In this document: positions 8,598 through 15,992 of the stretch, piece after piece
How positions within the stretch are numbered: position 1 is the first letter of the stretch
Layout: each line of letters starts with the position of its first letter
Assembly (NCBI RefSeq): GCF_937881195.1
Contig: NZ_CALGFC010000005.1
Location: 1-16,926, forward strand
Reading direction: 5' to 3'
From: an uncultured Methanobrevibacter sp.
GTDB taxonomy: Archaea > Methanobacteriota > Methanobacteria > Methanobacteriales > Methanobacteriaceae
Length of the DNA stretch: 16,926 nucleotides
The notes under the pieces: generated by a model
What the model saw: the letters and a program-made list of their open reading frames with translations, nothing else
Told to the model about the DNA's origin: nothing
Database searches by the model: none
Position numbers and translations under genes: made by a program

Positions 8598-9212
8598 ATG
8601 AAATATATAGCTTTCCTTAGAGGAATTAATGTTGGAAAAAATAAATTAATTCTTATGGAAGATTTAAAAAAGTTATTTGTATCTATGGGATTTAAAAATA
8701 TTAAAACTTATCTTAGAAGTGGAAATGTAATTTTTGAAAATATTAATATTAATGATAATTGTAATAATTATAATGAGGGTAATATTAATAATATCTCTTC
8801 TAAAATTTCTGAAAATATTGAAAATTCATTTGGTTTTTGGGCAGAATGTATTTTACTAAGTGAAAAAGAGATTTTTTCTTTAATCAATAATAATCCATTT
8901 TTTGATAATACCTCTCATGATAATTCAGAAATTATAGGATCAATAGGATTTACAGAACCAATAGAATCTTTATATATTACTATTTTTAAGAATAAAATTG
9001 ATAAAAATCTAGCTGAAAAATTGGTTAAAGACTCTAAAAATAATGTGTCTGATGATAAATTTTCAATATATGAAAAAGAAATTTATTTAGCTTGTAAAAA
9101 TGGATATCATAAAACCAAATTTAATAATAATTATTTTGAATTAAAGTTGGATAATATAGCTACTACTAGAAATTTTAAAACAATATTAAAGATTAAAGAT
9201 CTTTTAATTTAG
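8598..9212 (+). CDS. DUF1697 domain protein
   Basis: This soluble 204-residue protein opens with the hallmark MKYIAFLRGINVGK and continues with LKKLF..MGF.NIKTYLRSGNVIFE. It ends with the family's closing motif ATTRNFKTILKI. DUF1697 proteins (PF08002) are widespread small proteins of unknown biochemical role. Residues about 50-70 are an Asn-rich insertion, like those in the radical SAM genes of this window, and the length is slightly above the usual 170-185. No ribosome site precedes the ATG at 8598, which suggests a short or leaderless transcript. It lies 95 bp after the adhesin, beyond the T-tracts, and is probably its own unit. Confidence 0.88.
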   Translation: MKYIAFLRGINVGKNKLILMEDLKKLFVSMGFKNIKTYLRSGNVIFENININDNCNNYNEGNINNISSKISENIENSFGFWAECILLSEKEIFSLINNNPFFDNTSHDNSEIIGSIGFTEPIESLYITIFKNKIDKNLAEKLVKDSKNNVSDDKFSIYEKEIYLACKNGYHKTKFNNNYFELKLDNIATTRNFKTILKIKDLLI

Positions 9213-9248
9213 TTTAAAAATTATATAATTATATTTTTAGACTAAATA

Positions 9249-9264
9249 TTTTTTATATTTTTTT
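9249..9264 (+). terminator. Oligo-T terminator after the DUF1697 gene
   Basis: T6 (9249-9254) and T7 (9258-9264) lie 37-52 bp after the DUF1697 stop codon. This is the usual archaeal arrangement. Confidence 0.45.
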
Positions 9265-9531
9265 ATGATTTGATTTATTTAGTTTATTATATTTTTTATA
9301 GTTTTTAGAGAATTTAATATAAAATGGAGGATTTTCATATATTGTTGATAGGTTATCTTTGAGGTTTAATTACTAATACATTATGTAAAGTTTTATATGA
9401 TACTTATTCATATATTATTAATTACTTTATTATAAATGATAATTTGAGTTAAGATTATTTTTCTATTAAGATATTCTTAGTATTATTATTTTGATAATAA
9501 TTTTATTAAACAATATTAATCTGTAAAATAT

Positions 9532-9574
9532 GTTTAATAAATTTTTAATAGGCTATTATTCCATAATAGGCTAA
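9532..9574 (+). promoter_or_regulatory. Promoter and operator-like repeat before the DHA2 efflux gene
   Basis: TTTAATAAAT at 9532-9541, preceded by GTAAAATA, looks like TATA plus BRE and predicts a start near 9560-9566. Over that point lie two direct copies of TAATAGGCTA (9546-9555 and 9564-9573, 18 bp apart). They enclose a 7-bp inverted repeat, CTATTAT/ATAATAG (9553-9559 with 9563-9569). A repressor bound here would block transcription, a common arrangement for drug-efflux genes. No regulator gene is adjacent. Confidence 0.45.
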
Positions 9575-9626
9575 TATTTTCTTAATAAGGATTTACTTAA
9601 TTTTTAAAATATTGAATGTGATTTTC

Positions 9627-11192
9627 ATGAATATTGCAAATAGAAAAGGAACAAATAAATGGGGGCCTGCAATTGTTGCTTGTATGGCTATTTTTATCAT
9701 AGTTTTAGATATGTCGGCAATGAATGTAGCTATAACAAATCTTGTAACAGATTTAGATACTACATTAACAACTATTCAAGCAATAATAGCTATGTATGCA
9801 TTGATCATTGCTTCTTTCATGTTGATTGGTAGTAAAATTCAGGATATAATTGGCAGGAAAAAATCTTTTTTATTAGGGATTTCAATATATGGTGTGGGAA
9901 CTCTTATAGCATCATTAAGTGTTAATGCTGGAATGCTACTTATTGGTTGGGCCATACTCGAAGGTATTGGTGCTGCATTAATGCTACCAGCTACTACTAC
10001 GATTATTGGAGTTAGCTATGAGGGTAAAGATAAAATTAAGGCATTTGGAATATGGGGTGGTATAGCTGCAATGGGATCAGCTGTAGGTCCTATATTCGGA
10101 GGATTTTTCACTAATTTTGTATCTTGGAGGATGATATTTGGAAGTGAATTTATCGTAGTGCTTATAATAATATTCTATAGCTATTATATTAAAGATTCAA
10201 AATCTATTCTTAAATGGAAAGAATTTGATTATGTGGGGGCTATTTTATCTGTAATCTCTCTTATTATTATTGTTATGGGATTATTAATATTCAATGATCC
10301 TACTAAATGGGATATTATTCCGGGTGTTCTATTTATTGGTATTGCTCTATTTGTTATATTTTTATACTGGGAAAAGAGAAGAATCCGTTCAAACAAAAAA
10401 CCTTTATCTGACGTTGCATTGCTAAAAAATAGAACTTTCTCTATTGGTATTGTAGCCTCAGTTTTTGGACAAATTCCATTAGCAGGATATTTATTCATAA
10501 TGCCTGTTTTTTTACAACAAGTAACACATATCGATGCTTTCATGACTGGTGTTATTTTACTCCCTTCATCTATAGCTGTAATGATTTTATCATTGATGGG
10601 TGTTAAAATGACAGAATATATTCCAGCTAAATATGTTGTATGTTTAGGATTCCTTATATCTGCATTAGGTACTTTTATATTAGGTGGAAAATTCTCTGCA
10701 ACTATGAATCCATATAGTGTTATTCCAGCTACAATTATTTTTGGTGCAGGAGTAGGTATGATATTATCTCAATTGACTAATTATGTTATGTCTGCAGTTG
10801 ATAAAAGCAAGGGTTCTGATGCTGCAGGACTATTAAACACCTTCAAAAATTTAGGTTATTCTATGGGAACTGCTCTTATAGGTGTTTTACTTATTGTAGG
10901 TGTCATTGGAGGTTTAAGTATTTCAATTGAAGATTCAGGGCTTGGAACAAATTTAACAAAACAGGAACTTAATAATGAACTTCTTGTATATGTCGAAAAA
11001 ATGCAAACTGGAACTCCAGAGAAAATTCCTCAACAATATCAAGATGATGCATCAAATTTGATTTCTGAAACTATTAGTATGGCGATGAGTTTAATATTTA
11101 ATATATTGACGTTGATATTTATTGTTGGTGCAGCTATTAGTTGTGTTATGCCAAGGATTAGAATTTCGAAAGATTCTCCTCCTGGTGCCTAA
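9627..11192 (+). CDS. DHA2-family (14-TM) MFS drug/proton antiporter
   Basis: This inner-membrane efflux protein of 521 residues belongs to the EmrB/QacA group. It has the motif LDMSAMNVAI in helix 1 (about 27-36), the MFS motif A GSKIQDIIGRKK (about 68-79), and the antiporter motif C with GSAVGPIFGGF (about 150-160). The remainder reads as hydrophobic helices consistent with 14 spans and a larger extracytoplasmic loop before the last one. Family members exchange protons for lipophilic drugs, dyes or other toxic amphiphiles; the substrate here is unknown. I place the start at the ATG at 9627 with GTGAT at 9618-9622 as ribosome site, not the in-frame TTG at 9612. It stands alone behind an operator-like repeat, so it is probably inducible. 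Confidence 0.92.
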   Translation: MNIANRKGTNKWGPAIVACMAIFIIVLDMSAMNVAITNLVTDLDTTLTTIQAIIAMYALIIASFMLIGSKIQDIIGRKKSFLLGISIYGVGTLIASLSVNAGMLLIGWAILEGIGAALMLPATTTIIGVSYEGKDKIKAFGIWGGIAAMGSAVGPIFGGFFTNFVSWRMIFGSEFIVVLIIIFYSYYIKDSKSILKWKEFDYVGAILSVISLIIIVMGLLIFNDPTKWDIIPGVLFIGIALFVIFLYWEKRRIRSNKKPLSDVALLKNRTFSIGIVASVFGQIPLAGYLFIMPVFLQQVTHIDAFMTGVILLPSSIAVMILSLMGVKMTEYIPAKYVVCLGFLISALGTFILGGKFSATMNPYSVIPATIIFGAGVGMILSQLTNYVMSAVDKSKGSDAAGLLNTFKNLGYSMGTALIGVLLIVGVIGGLSISIEDSGLGTNLTKQELNNELLVYVEKMQTGTPEKIPQQYQDDASNLISETISMAMSLIFNILTLIFIVGAAISCVMPRIRISKDSPPGA

Positions 11193-11586
11193 TAATCAGG
11201 ATTAATAATATCTATTTAAAATATAAAAGAGAATAAAAATGAATATTGAATGATATTTAAAATGAAATAATAAATTGAAATAATCGAAAAATGTTTCAAA
11301 AAATAATTTATTTATAAATAATTTTTTAGATTAATTTATTTAGGTTAATTTTATTTAAGTTAATTTTATTTAGGATTAATTTATAAATTAAAATTGATTT
11401 ATTTAGATTAATTTTATCTAAAATTAATTTATTTTGTTTAAATATTATAAAAATAGATTTATTAAAAATTTTAACATATATAATTCTTATTATTTTTATT
11501 CATTTAATAATTCTTTTATTTTTTATCCATTTTTTATCCATTTTTTATCTATTTTTTATCTATTCTCTATCTAATTTTTCATTTTT
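11193..11586. other. Convergent spacer rich in short repeats
   Basis: This lies between the 3' ends of the efflux gene and the DUF4491 gene. From about 11320 to 11425 an imperfect unit of 14-16 bp (core TTATTTAGGTTAATT) appears five or six times. From 11518 an 11-bp array follows, listed separately. The T-rich plus strand can act as terminator for the efflux gene. No open frame worth calling is present. Confidence 0.55.
11518..11572. repeat. Five tandem copies of an 11-bp unit
   Basis: Units start at 11518, 11529, 11540, 11551 and 11562. The first two read ATTTTTTATCC, the next two end in CT, and the fifth has two internal changes. A degenerate tail continues to about 11588, up to the stop codon of the DUF4491 gene. 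On the plus strand every unit supplies a T6 run, so the array doubles as a multi-T terminator for rightward transcription from the efflux gene. Confidence 0.8.
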
Positions 11587-11874
11587 TCAATGTTTTTTAT
11601 TCGGATTTTCAGGAAACCATCCTTTTTTCACTCTTTCTTCTTGTTCTATAATTTCATGTATGCTCCATAATAATGTAAATCCTAAAACTCCTATTAATGC
11701 AGAAATTATTATATTATTCATAAATAAAGATAGTATTAATGATATTATCCCTAAAATTAAAAATATTGGCCAAATCTTTTTACCTATATAATACTCTCCT
11801 TTTATAACAATTGGGTGGAATATTCCTATTATTATAAAAGTACAAATTCCGATAATTATTCCTTCAAAATACAT
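11587..11874 (-). CDS. DUF4491 small membrane protein
   Basis: This 95-residue protein has three hydrophobic segments (about 4-21, 34-50, 54-73) and the family features FHPIVIKGEYYIGKK after the first helix and ERVKKGWFPENP near the C-terminus. The length is normal for DUF4491 (PF14898), a family of small integral membrane proteins in bacteria and methanogens with no established function. The start is the only in-frame ATG matching the family N-terminus; no ribosome site is obvious. It follows the methyltransferase gene on the same strand by 182 bp, so co-transcription is possible but not evident. Confidence 0.85.
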   Translation of the reverse strand: MYFEGIIIGICTFIIIGIFHPIVIKGEYYIGKKIWPIFLILGIISLILSLFMNNIIISALIGVLGFTLLWSIHEIIEQEERVKKGWFPENPNKKH

Positions 11875-11958
11875 AATAATATTATTTATATTCTATCTAA
11901 AATTTCTTTTTATTAAATTATTTTTATTATTATTTTTCATTACTATTTTTATTTTTAT

Positions 11959-12060
11959 ATTGATGATGAAGTACATAATGAATTAAACGAGTTGATTATT
12001 ATTATTAATAATAATAAATATAATGTTTTTAATAGTAATGTTGATAACCGGATTGACTAT
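11959..12060 (+). pseudogene. Possible 3' remnant of a forward-strand gene
   Basis: Between the two leftward genes a forward frame reads IDDEVHNELNEL, four Ile, three Asn, then KYNVFNSNVDNRIDYLYDKN. This has a charged and polar balance unlike translated AT-rich spacer. It is open from 11917, has no start codon or ribosome site, and runs on into the opposite strand of the methyltransferase gene. It could be the tail of a gene truncated when the leftward genes were joined to it. I recognise no family, and chance cannot be excluded. Confidence 0.25.
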
Positions 12061-12761
12061 TTGTATGATAAAAATATAATATTTCCTTTATTTATACAAT
12101 ATTTATCAATTTCCTTTTTTTTAAACAAATCATAATTTTTAATTACATCAATATTAAATCCCACTGATTTTAATTTGTCTGTAAAGTCAGCACCATATCT
12201 TCTTAAATGATCTGCCTGTCCATAATATTTTAATCTTAGTTTTGGAGTATTATATTCTTCTTTTTCTAATGTTTCATCAATATTACAAGATATAGGAACT
12301 AGTGTAATCACAATTCCATTATTATATTTAGGTTTAACTACTCTGTAAAGTTCACTCATAGCTTTTATATCATCGGGGACATGTTCTAAAACATGTGAAT
12401 TATATATTACATCAAAATAATCATCTTCATAAGGAATATTCTGTATATCTACCTTTTCCTTTATTTTTCGGGATTTTGAAATATCTACTGGATAATAATC
12501 AATATTTTTGCAATTAGAGAAAATTTCATAAAAAATATTTTCAGGTGCAAAATGTAATAATTTAATTTTCTTATTAAAAATATCAGATTTTTTTAAAAAA
12601 TAGTAAACCATTCTATGTCTTTCTGCAGAATTACAATGTGGACACAATGCATTTTTTCTTGGAGGATTTCCATATGGTTTGAATTCTAAACTATTTTTTT
12701 TACATATGGGGCAATGTTTTTTAGGTGAAAATATATTTTTTATTTTATTTTTTATTTGCAT
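12057..12761 (-). CDS. Zinc-finger class I SAM-dependent methyltransferase
   Basis: This 234-residue protein begins with a four-cysteine zinc ribbon (CPIC at 17-20, CPHC at 40-43) followed by SAERHRMVYYFL. The methyltransferase domain then has LLHFAPE in place of the glycine-rich motif I, the acidic PVDIS, and DVIYNSHVLEHVPDD with SELYRVVKP typical of Methyltransf_11. This combination (CP.C.S.ERHR plus HFAPE) marks a recognisable family often found near cell-surface glycan or lipid biosynthesis genes; the substrate is not known. It is probably cytosolic. The start has AGAGATGAT just upstream. No glycosyltransferase is adjacent here, so context gives no substrate. Confidence 0.85.
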   Translation of the reverse strand: MQIKNKIKNIFSPKKHCPICKKNSLEFKPYGNPPRKNALCPHCNSAERHRMVYYFLKKSDIFNKKIKLLHFAPENIFYEIFSNCKNIDYYPVDISKSRKIKEKVDIQNIPYEDDYFDVIYNSHVLEHVPDDIKAMSELYRVVKPKYNNGIVITLVPISCNIDETLEKEEYNTPKLRLKYYGQADHLRRYGADFTDKLKSVGFNIDVIKNYDLFKKKEIDKYCINKGNIIFLSYK

Positions 12762-12972
12762 TGTATCATCTCTTTATATATTATTTTATATTTATTATTT
12801 ATTATATTAATTTTTTTATAAAACATTAAATATTTTTTATAAATTTTTATCAAATGCTTAGTGTTAACTATCAATCTTTTAAAGTAATCTATAAGCTTAC
12901 AATCAAAAATAAGTAAATATAAAATAGTATAAATATGTTAAAAATAGTAAAATTTTTGCATAATCATTTTAA

Positions 12973-13070
12973 AGATTATAAAAGATAAAAATTATAAAAA
13001 AGATTATAAAAGATTAAAAACTATAAAAAAGATTATAAAAAATTAAAAACTATAAAAAAGATTATAATTG
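12973..13070. repeat. Tandem 28-29 bp A-rich repeats
   Basis: Units at 12973-13000 (28 bp), 13001-13029 and 13030-13058 (29 bp each), plus a partial unit from 13059, all start AGATTATAA and end CTATAAAAA or TTATAAAAA. They are contiguous with no unique spacers, so this is not a CRISPR array. Function is unknown. Confidence 0.8.
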
Positions 13071-13108
13071 TTAATAAAAAAGAAAGGAGAAAAATAAAAT
13101 CTCAAAGG

Positions 13109-13149
13109 TACCTTACATCAGATAAATGAATTGAAAGGTAATTTTTTTT
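13109..13149 (+). terminator. Orphan hairpin plus T8
   Basis: TACCTT (13109-13114) pairs with AAGGTA (13135-13140), with two more possible pairs past a mismatch. T8 (13142-13149) follows directly. The left arm also belongs to a 10-bp palindrome, AAGGTACCTT (13105-13114). No rightward gene precedes it, so it may end a small RNA or mark a lost gene. Confidence 0.35.
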
Positions 13150-13304
13150 GAAAAATAGATTTTATTAGGGTTTTTTTACATATTTTCTATTTGTCTTTTT
13201 TCTAAAAGGATGAAAAACTAATTATTTACTAATAAAATAATGAAAAATTATGTATTAATTATTATTAATGTTATTATGTCAATATAAACATTTTATCATA
13301 GAAC

Positions 13305-13350
13305 TTTAAGAAAACTTTTTATATAACTTCAAACCCATTTATATATTATG
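13305..13350 (+). promoter_or_regulatory. Candidate thermosome promoter(s)
   Basis: AAGAAAAC followed by TTTTTATATAA (about 13316-13326) is a good BRE plus TATA match, and a second TTTATATATT follows at about 13338-13347. Either would give a leader of more than 300 nt before the thermosome ATG. TATA-like sequences closer to the gene (near 13550-13570) are alternatives that cannot be ruled out in such AT-rich DNA. Confidence 0.35.
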
Positions 13351-13686
13351 AGTGATAAGTATTGTTTTTATAATTTATTGATTTAAAAATTTTTATATAA
13401 TTTTAAAATGCCTTTTTATACAATTTAAAATGTTATTTAAAAGGTTAAATATGTAATAAAATTATTATGCAGTACTTTAAATATCATGAATTTATAAATT
13501 AGTTCAATTTTTATATGTTATATATTTATTCATGTATATTTTTATTTAATATATATTTTAAATATATAATTTAAATTATTTTAAATTATTTTAAAATTGT
13601 CTTAAATTATTTTAAATTATTTTTTAAAATGATTTAATTTTTAAATAGTTTAAAAATAATATTTTATAACTTTTATAGGTGAAATT

Positions 13687-15345
13687 ATGGCGCAATATGA
13701 TGGTAATCAACCAATTTTTATCTTACCTGAAGATACTCAACGTTTCTTAGGTAGAGATGCTCAAAGAATGAATATTATGGCAGGAAAAATATTAGCTGAA
13801 ACTATAAGAACTACTTTAGGTCCTAAAGGTATGGATAAAATGTTAGTCGATAGTATGGGTGATGTTGTCCTTACCAATGATGGTGTAACTATTCTTCGTG
13901 AAATGGATATAGCTCATCCAGCTGCAAAAATGCTTGTTGAAATAGCTAAAAATCAGGAAGATGTTGTTGGAGATGGAACCACAACTGCTGTTATTATAGC
14001 TGGAGAACTTCTTAAAAAAGCTGAAGAACTTCTTGATGATGGAATACATGCTACAACTATTGTTAGAGGTTATAGAGAAGCTTTAATTAAAGTTTATGAA
14101 ATTCTTGAAGATATTTCTCTTGATTCTAAAGACCAAGATACTCTCATGAATGTAGCTATGACTGCTATGACTGGTAAAGGCTCAGAAAAAGCAAAAGAAC
14201 CATTAGCAGAACTTATAGTGGAAGCTGTTCTTAAAGTTGAAGAAGATGGGGAAGTTGATAAGAAAAATATTAACATACAAAGAGTTTCTGGTGCTAGTGT
14301 TGATGAATCTGAAATTGTTAATGGTGTTCTTGTGGATAAAGGCAAAGCTGATCCTAACATGCCGAAAGAAGTTAAAAACGCTAAAATTGCTTTATTGAAA
14401 TATCCATTAGAAGTTAAAGATTTAGAAACTGATGCTAAAATTAATCTCACTAATCCTTCTCAAATGCAAGCTTTCTTAGATAATGAAGAACAAATGGTTC
14501 GTGAAATGATTGATAAAGTTGTTGATTCTGGAGCTAATGTCCTTTTCTGTCAAAAAGGAATAGATGACATGGCTTTACACTTACTTTCTCGTGCAGGAAT
14601 TCTTGCAGTAAAAAGAACTAAAAAATCTGACATGAATCGTCTTTCAAAAGCTACTGGTGCTAGAATAGTTACAAACATTGATGATCTTTCTAGTGATGAT
14701 TTAGGTGAAGCAGGTATTGTATATGAGAAAAAAATATTTGATCAAATGATGATATTTATTGAAGAATCTAAAGATCCTAAAGCGGTTTCAATAGTTCTAA
14801 GAGGAAGTACTAGACATGTTACTTCTGAAATAGAAAGAGCTTTAGAAGATGCATTAGGTGTTGTAGCTGCAACTTTAGAAGATGGAAAAGTTGTTATTGG
14901 TGGAGGAGCTCCAGAAATAGAAATAGCTCGCCAACTTAAAGAATATGCAGAGACAATTAGTGGAAGAGAACAATTATCTATAAATGCTTTCGCTGAAGCA
15001 ATTGAAATTGTTCCAACTACTTTAGCTGAAAATGCAGGTTTAGATACTATTGATATTCTTGCAGACCTTAGAGCTGCTCATGAACAATCTCCTTTTATGG
15101 GATTAGATGTCTTTGAAGGTGAAGTTACTGATATGAAAGTTGCAGGTGTAGTTGAACCTCAAAGAGTTAAAAGACAAGCTATTCAATCAGCTGCAGAAGC
15201 TACTGAAATGATTCTAAGAATAGATGATCTTATAGCTGCAAGAGGTGCTCTTGAAGCTGTAGATAAAGATGATGCTTTAGATGATGGTGGAATGCCTCCA
15301 ATGGGAGGAATGGGTGGCATGGGTGGCATGCCTCCAATGATGTAA
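13687..15345 (+). CDS. thsA: Thermosome subunit (group II chaperonin)
   Basis: This 552-residue subunit of the archaeal CCT-like double-ring chaperonin folds proteins in the cytosol by ATP-driven lid closure. The family signatures are all present: RTTLGPKGMDKML (41-53), NDGVTIL (64-70) with HPAAK, GDGTTT (95-100) for ATP binding, an apical domain in the middle (about 210-365), GGGAPE (405-410), and the Gly-Met-rich C-terminal tail (534-552) that projects into the cavity. AGGTGA eight bases before the ATG supports the start. Codon use is more even than in neighbouring accessory genes, as expected for a highly expressed core gene. It appears monocistronic. The subunit letter is a guess; these genomes may carry more than one paralogue. 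Confidence 0.98.
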   Translation: MAQYDGNQPIFILPEDTQRFLGRDAQRMNIMAGKILAETIRTTLGPKGMDKMLVDSMGDVVLTNDGVTILREMDIAHPAAKMLVEIAKNQEDVVGDGTTTAVIIAGELLKKAEELLDDGIHATTIVRGYREALIKVYEILEDISLDSKDQDTLMNVAMTAMTGKGSEKAKEPLAELIVEAVLKVEEDGEVDKKNINIQRVSGASVDESEIVNGVLVDKGKADPNMPKEVKNAKIALLKYPLEVKDLETDAKINLTNPSQMQAFLDNEEQMVREMIDKVVDSGANVLFCQKGIDDMALHLLSRAGILAVKRTKKSDMNRLSKATGARIVTNIDDLSSDDLGEAGIVYEKKIFDQMMIFIEESKDPKAVSIVLRGSTRHVTSEIERALEDALGVVAATLEDGKVVIGGGAPEIEIARQLKEYAETISGREQLSINAFAEAIEIVPTTLAENAGLDTIDILADLRAAHEQSPFMGLDVFEGEVTDMKVAGVVEPQRVKRQAIQSAAEATEMILRIDDLIAARGALEAVDKDDALDDGGMPPMGGMGGMGGMPPMM

Positions 15346-15385
15346 TTATTTTCACTATTTTTTAATTTTTTATCTTTTTTTATTT
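15346..15385 (+). terminator. Multiple T-tract terminator after the thermosome
   Basis: Runs T6, T6 and T7 occur within the first 40 bases after the thermosome stop codon, with further T-tracts to about 15510. This is strong archaeal-style factor-independent termination for a highly expressed gene. Confidence 0.6.
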
Positions 15386-15711
15386 CCTATTATTTTTTAT
15401 TTCTTATTCTATTTTTATTCTAATTTTTTCTTATTTATTTTTAAAATCAATAATTTTCTATTTCTTAATTATCATTAATCTAATAAATTTTTAATATAAT
15501 CTTTTTTTTTTAGTTTTTTCATATTACTAATTTAATTATAATTTTTTTTAAATTTTTAAATTTTTCATAGTTTTTAAATTTTTCATGTTTTTTAATTTTT
15601 TTAAATTAATTATAGAAAGAATATATATCTTTTGGAGTATTGTTGGATATTAAATATAATTATTAATCTATAGTTTCTATATTAGGTTCTATAAATAATA
15701 TATAAAAAAAC

Positions 15712-15785
15712 TTATATTCAAAGAAGTTCTATTAATACTGTAAGTAATATTTGAATATAAATCAAATCATATTTATATTACTTGC
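15712..15785 (+). repeat. Overlapping inverted repeats that form alternative hairpins
   Basis: Hairpin A pairs 15712-15722 (TTATATTCAAA) with 15750-15760 (TTTGAATATAA), 11 bp perfect with a 27-nt loop. Hairpin B pairs 15740-15750 with 15775-15785 (one G-T pair), then, after a small internal loop, 15754-15758 with 15769-15773, leaving a 10-nt loop. Both need 15750-15758, so they exclude each other. The position is 208-281 bp before the DUF4012 start. Confidence 0.6.
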
Positions 15786-15992
15786 TTATTTAATAATTAC
15801 CTTTTAAATAGTTTATTTTTAAAAATATTAGGAAAAATATGTTATTTTATCCTATTGAATCAATTTCTTTTATTTTAATTGATATAATAAGAGAAATCTT
15901 TCTGAAAAAGCAAATTAAAAATAAAAAAATAAAAAAAAAATAAACAAAAGAAAGCAATTTTTAAATTTACTATTTTAGGTAGGTAGAGTAAC

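Larger units (their letters stand above)
9213..9626. other. Spacer between DUF1697 and the efflux gene
   Basis: The left part holds the T-tract terminator. A perfect GGAGG at 9326-9330 is followed only by tiny frames; the overlapping ATG at 9324 encodes twelve codons. I therefore see no gene. The right part contains the likely promoter and operator of the efflux gene, listed separately. The rest is featureless AT sequence. Confidence 0.5.
12762..13686. other. Divergent intergenic region before the thermosome, 925 bp
   Basis: This spans the methyltransferase start (leftward) and the thermosome start (rightward). It contains the 29-bp tandem repeats (12973-13070), an orphan terminator-like structure (13109-13149), further T-tracts at 13171-13177 and 13196-13201, and candidate thermosome promoters near 13316 and 13338. 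One Lys-rich forward frame without a start (about 13010-13127) ends just before the terminator. No complete gene is visible. Confidence 0.55.
15346..15992. other. Spacer before the DUF4012 gene, 647 bp
   Basis: The left third is T-rich and serves termination. The middle (15712-15785) holds the overlapping inverted repeats listed separately. An A-run lies at about 15915-15955, just before the DUF4012 gene. No open frame with a plausible start is present, and no tRNA or known riboswitch is recognised. Confidence 0.55.

Noticed and set aside
9326..9364. Small gene behind the perfect GGAGG at 9326
   Set aside because: Only frames of about twelve codons follow; nothing distinguishes them from chance.
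9612..9626. TTG at 9612 as start of the efflux gene
   Set aside because: The in-frame ATG at 9627 has GTGAT at ribosome-site distance and gives a typical family N-terminus.
12973..13070. CRISPR-like array
   Set aside because: Repeats are contiguous without unique spacers, and no cas gene is in the window.
13843..14450. Open reverse frames inside the thermosome gene
   Set aside because: They are antisense shadows of a gene with unmistakable chaperonin motifs.
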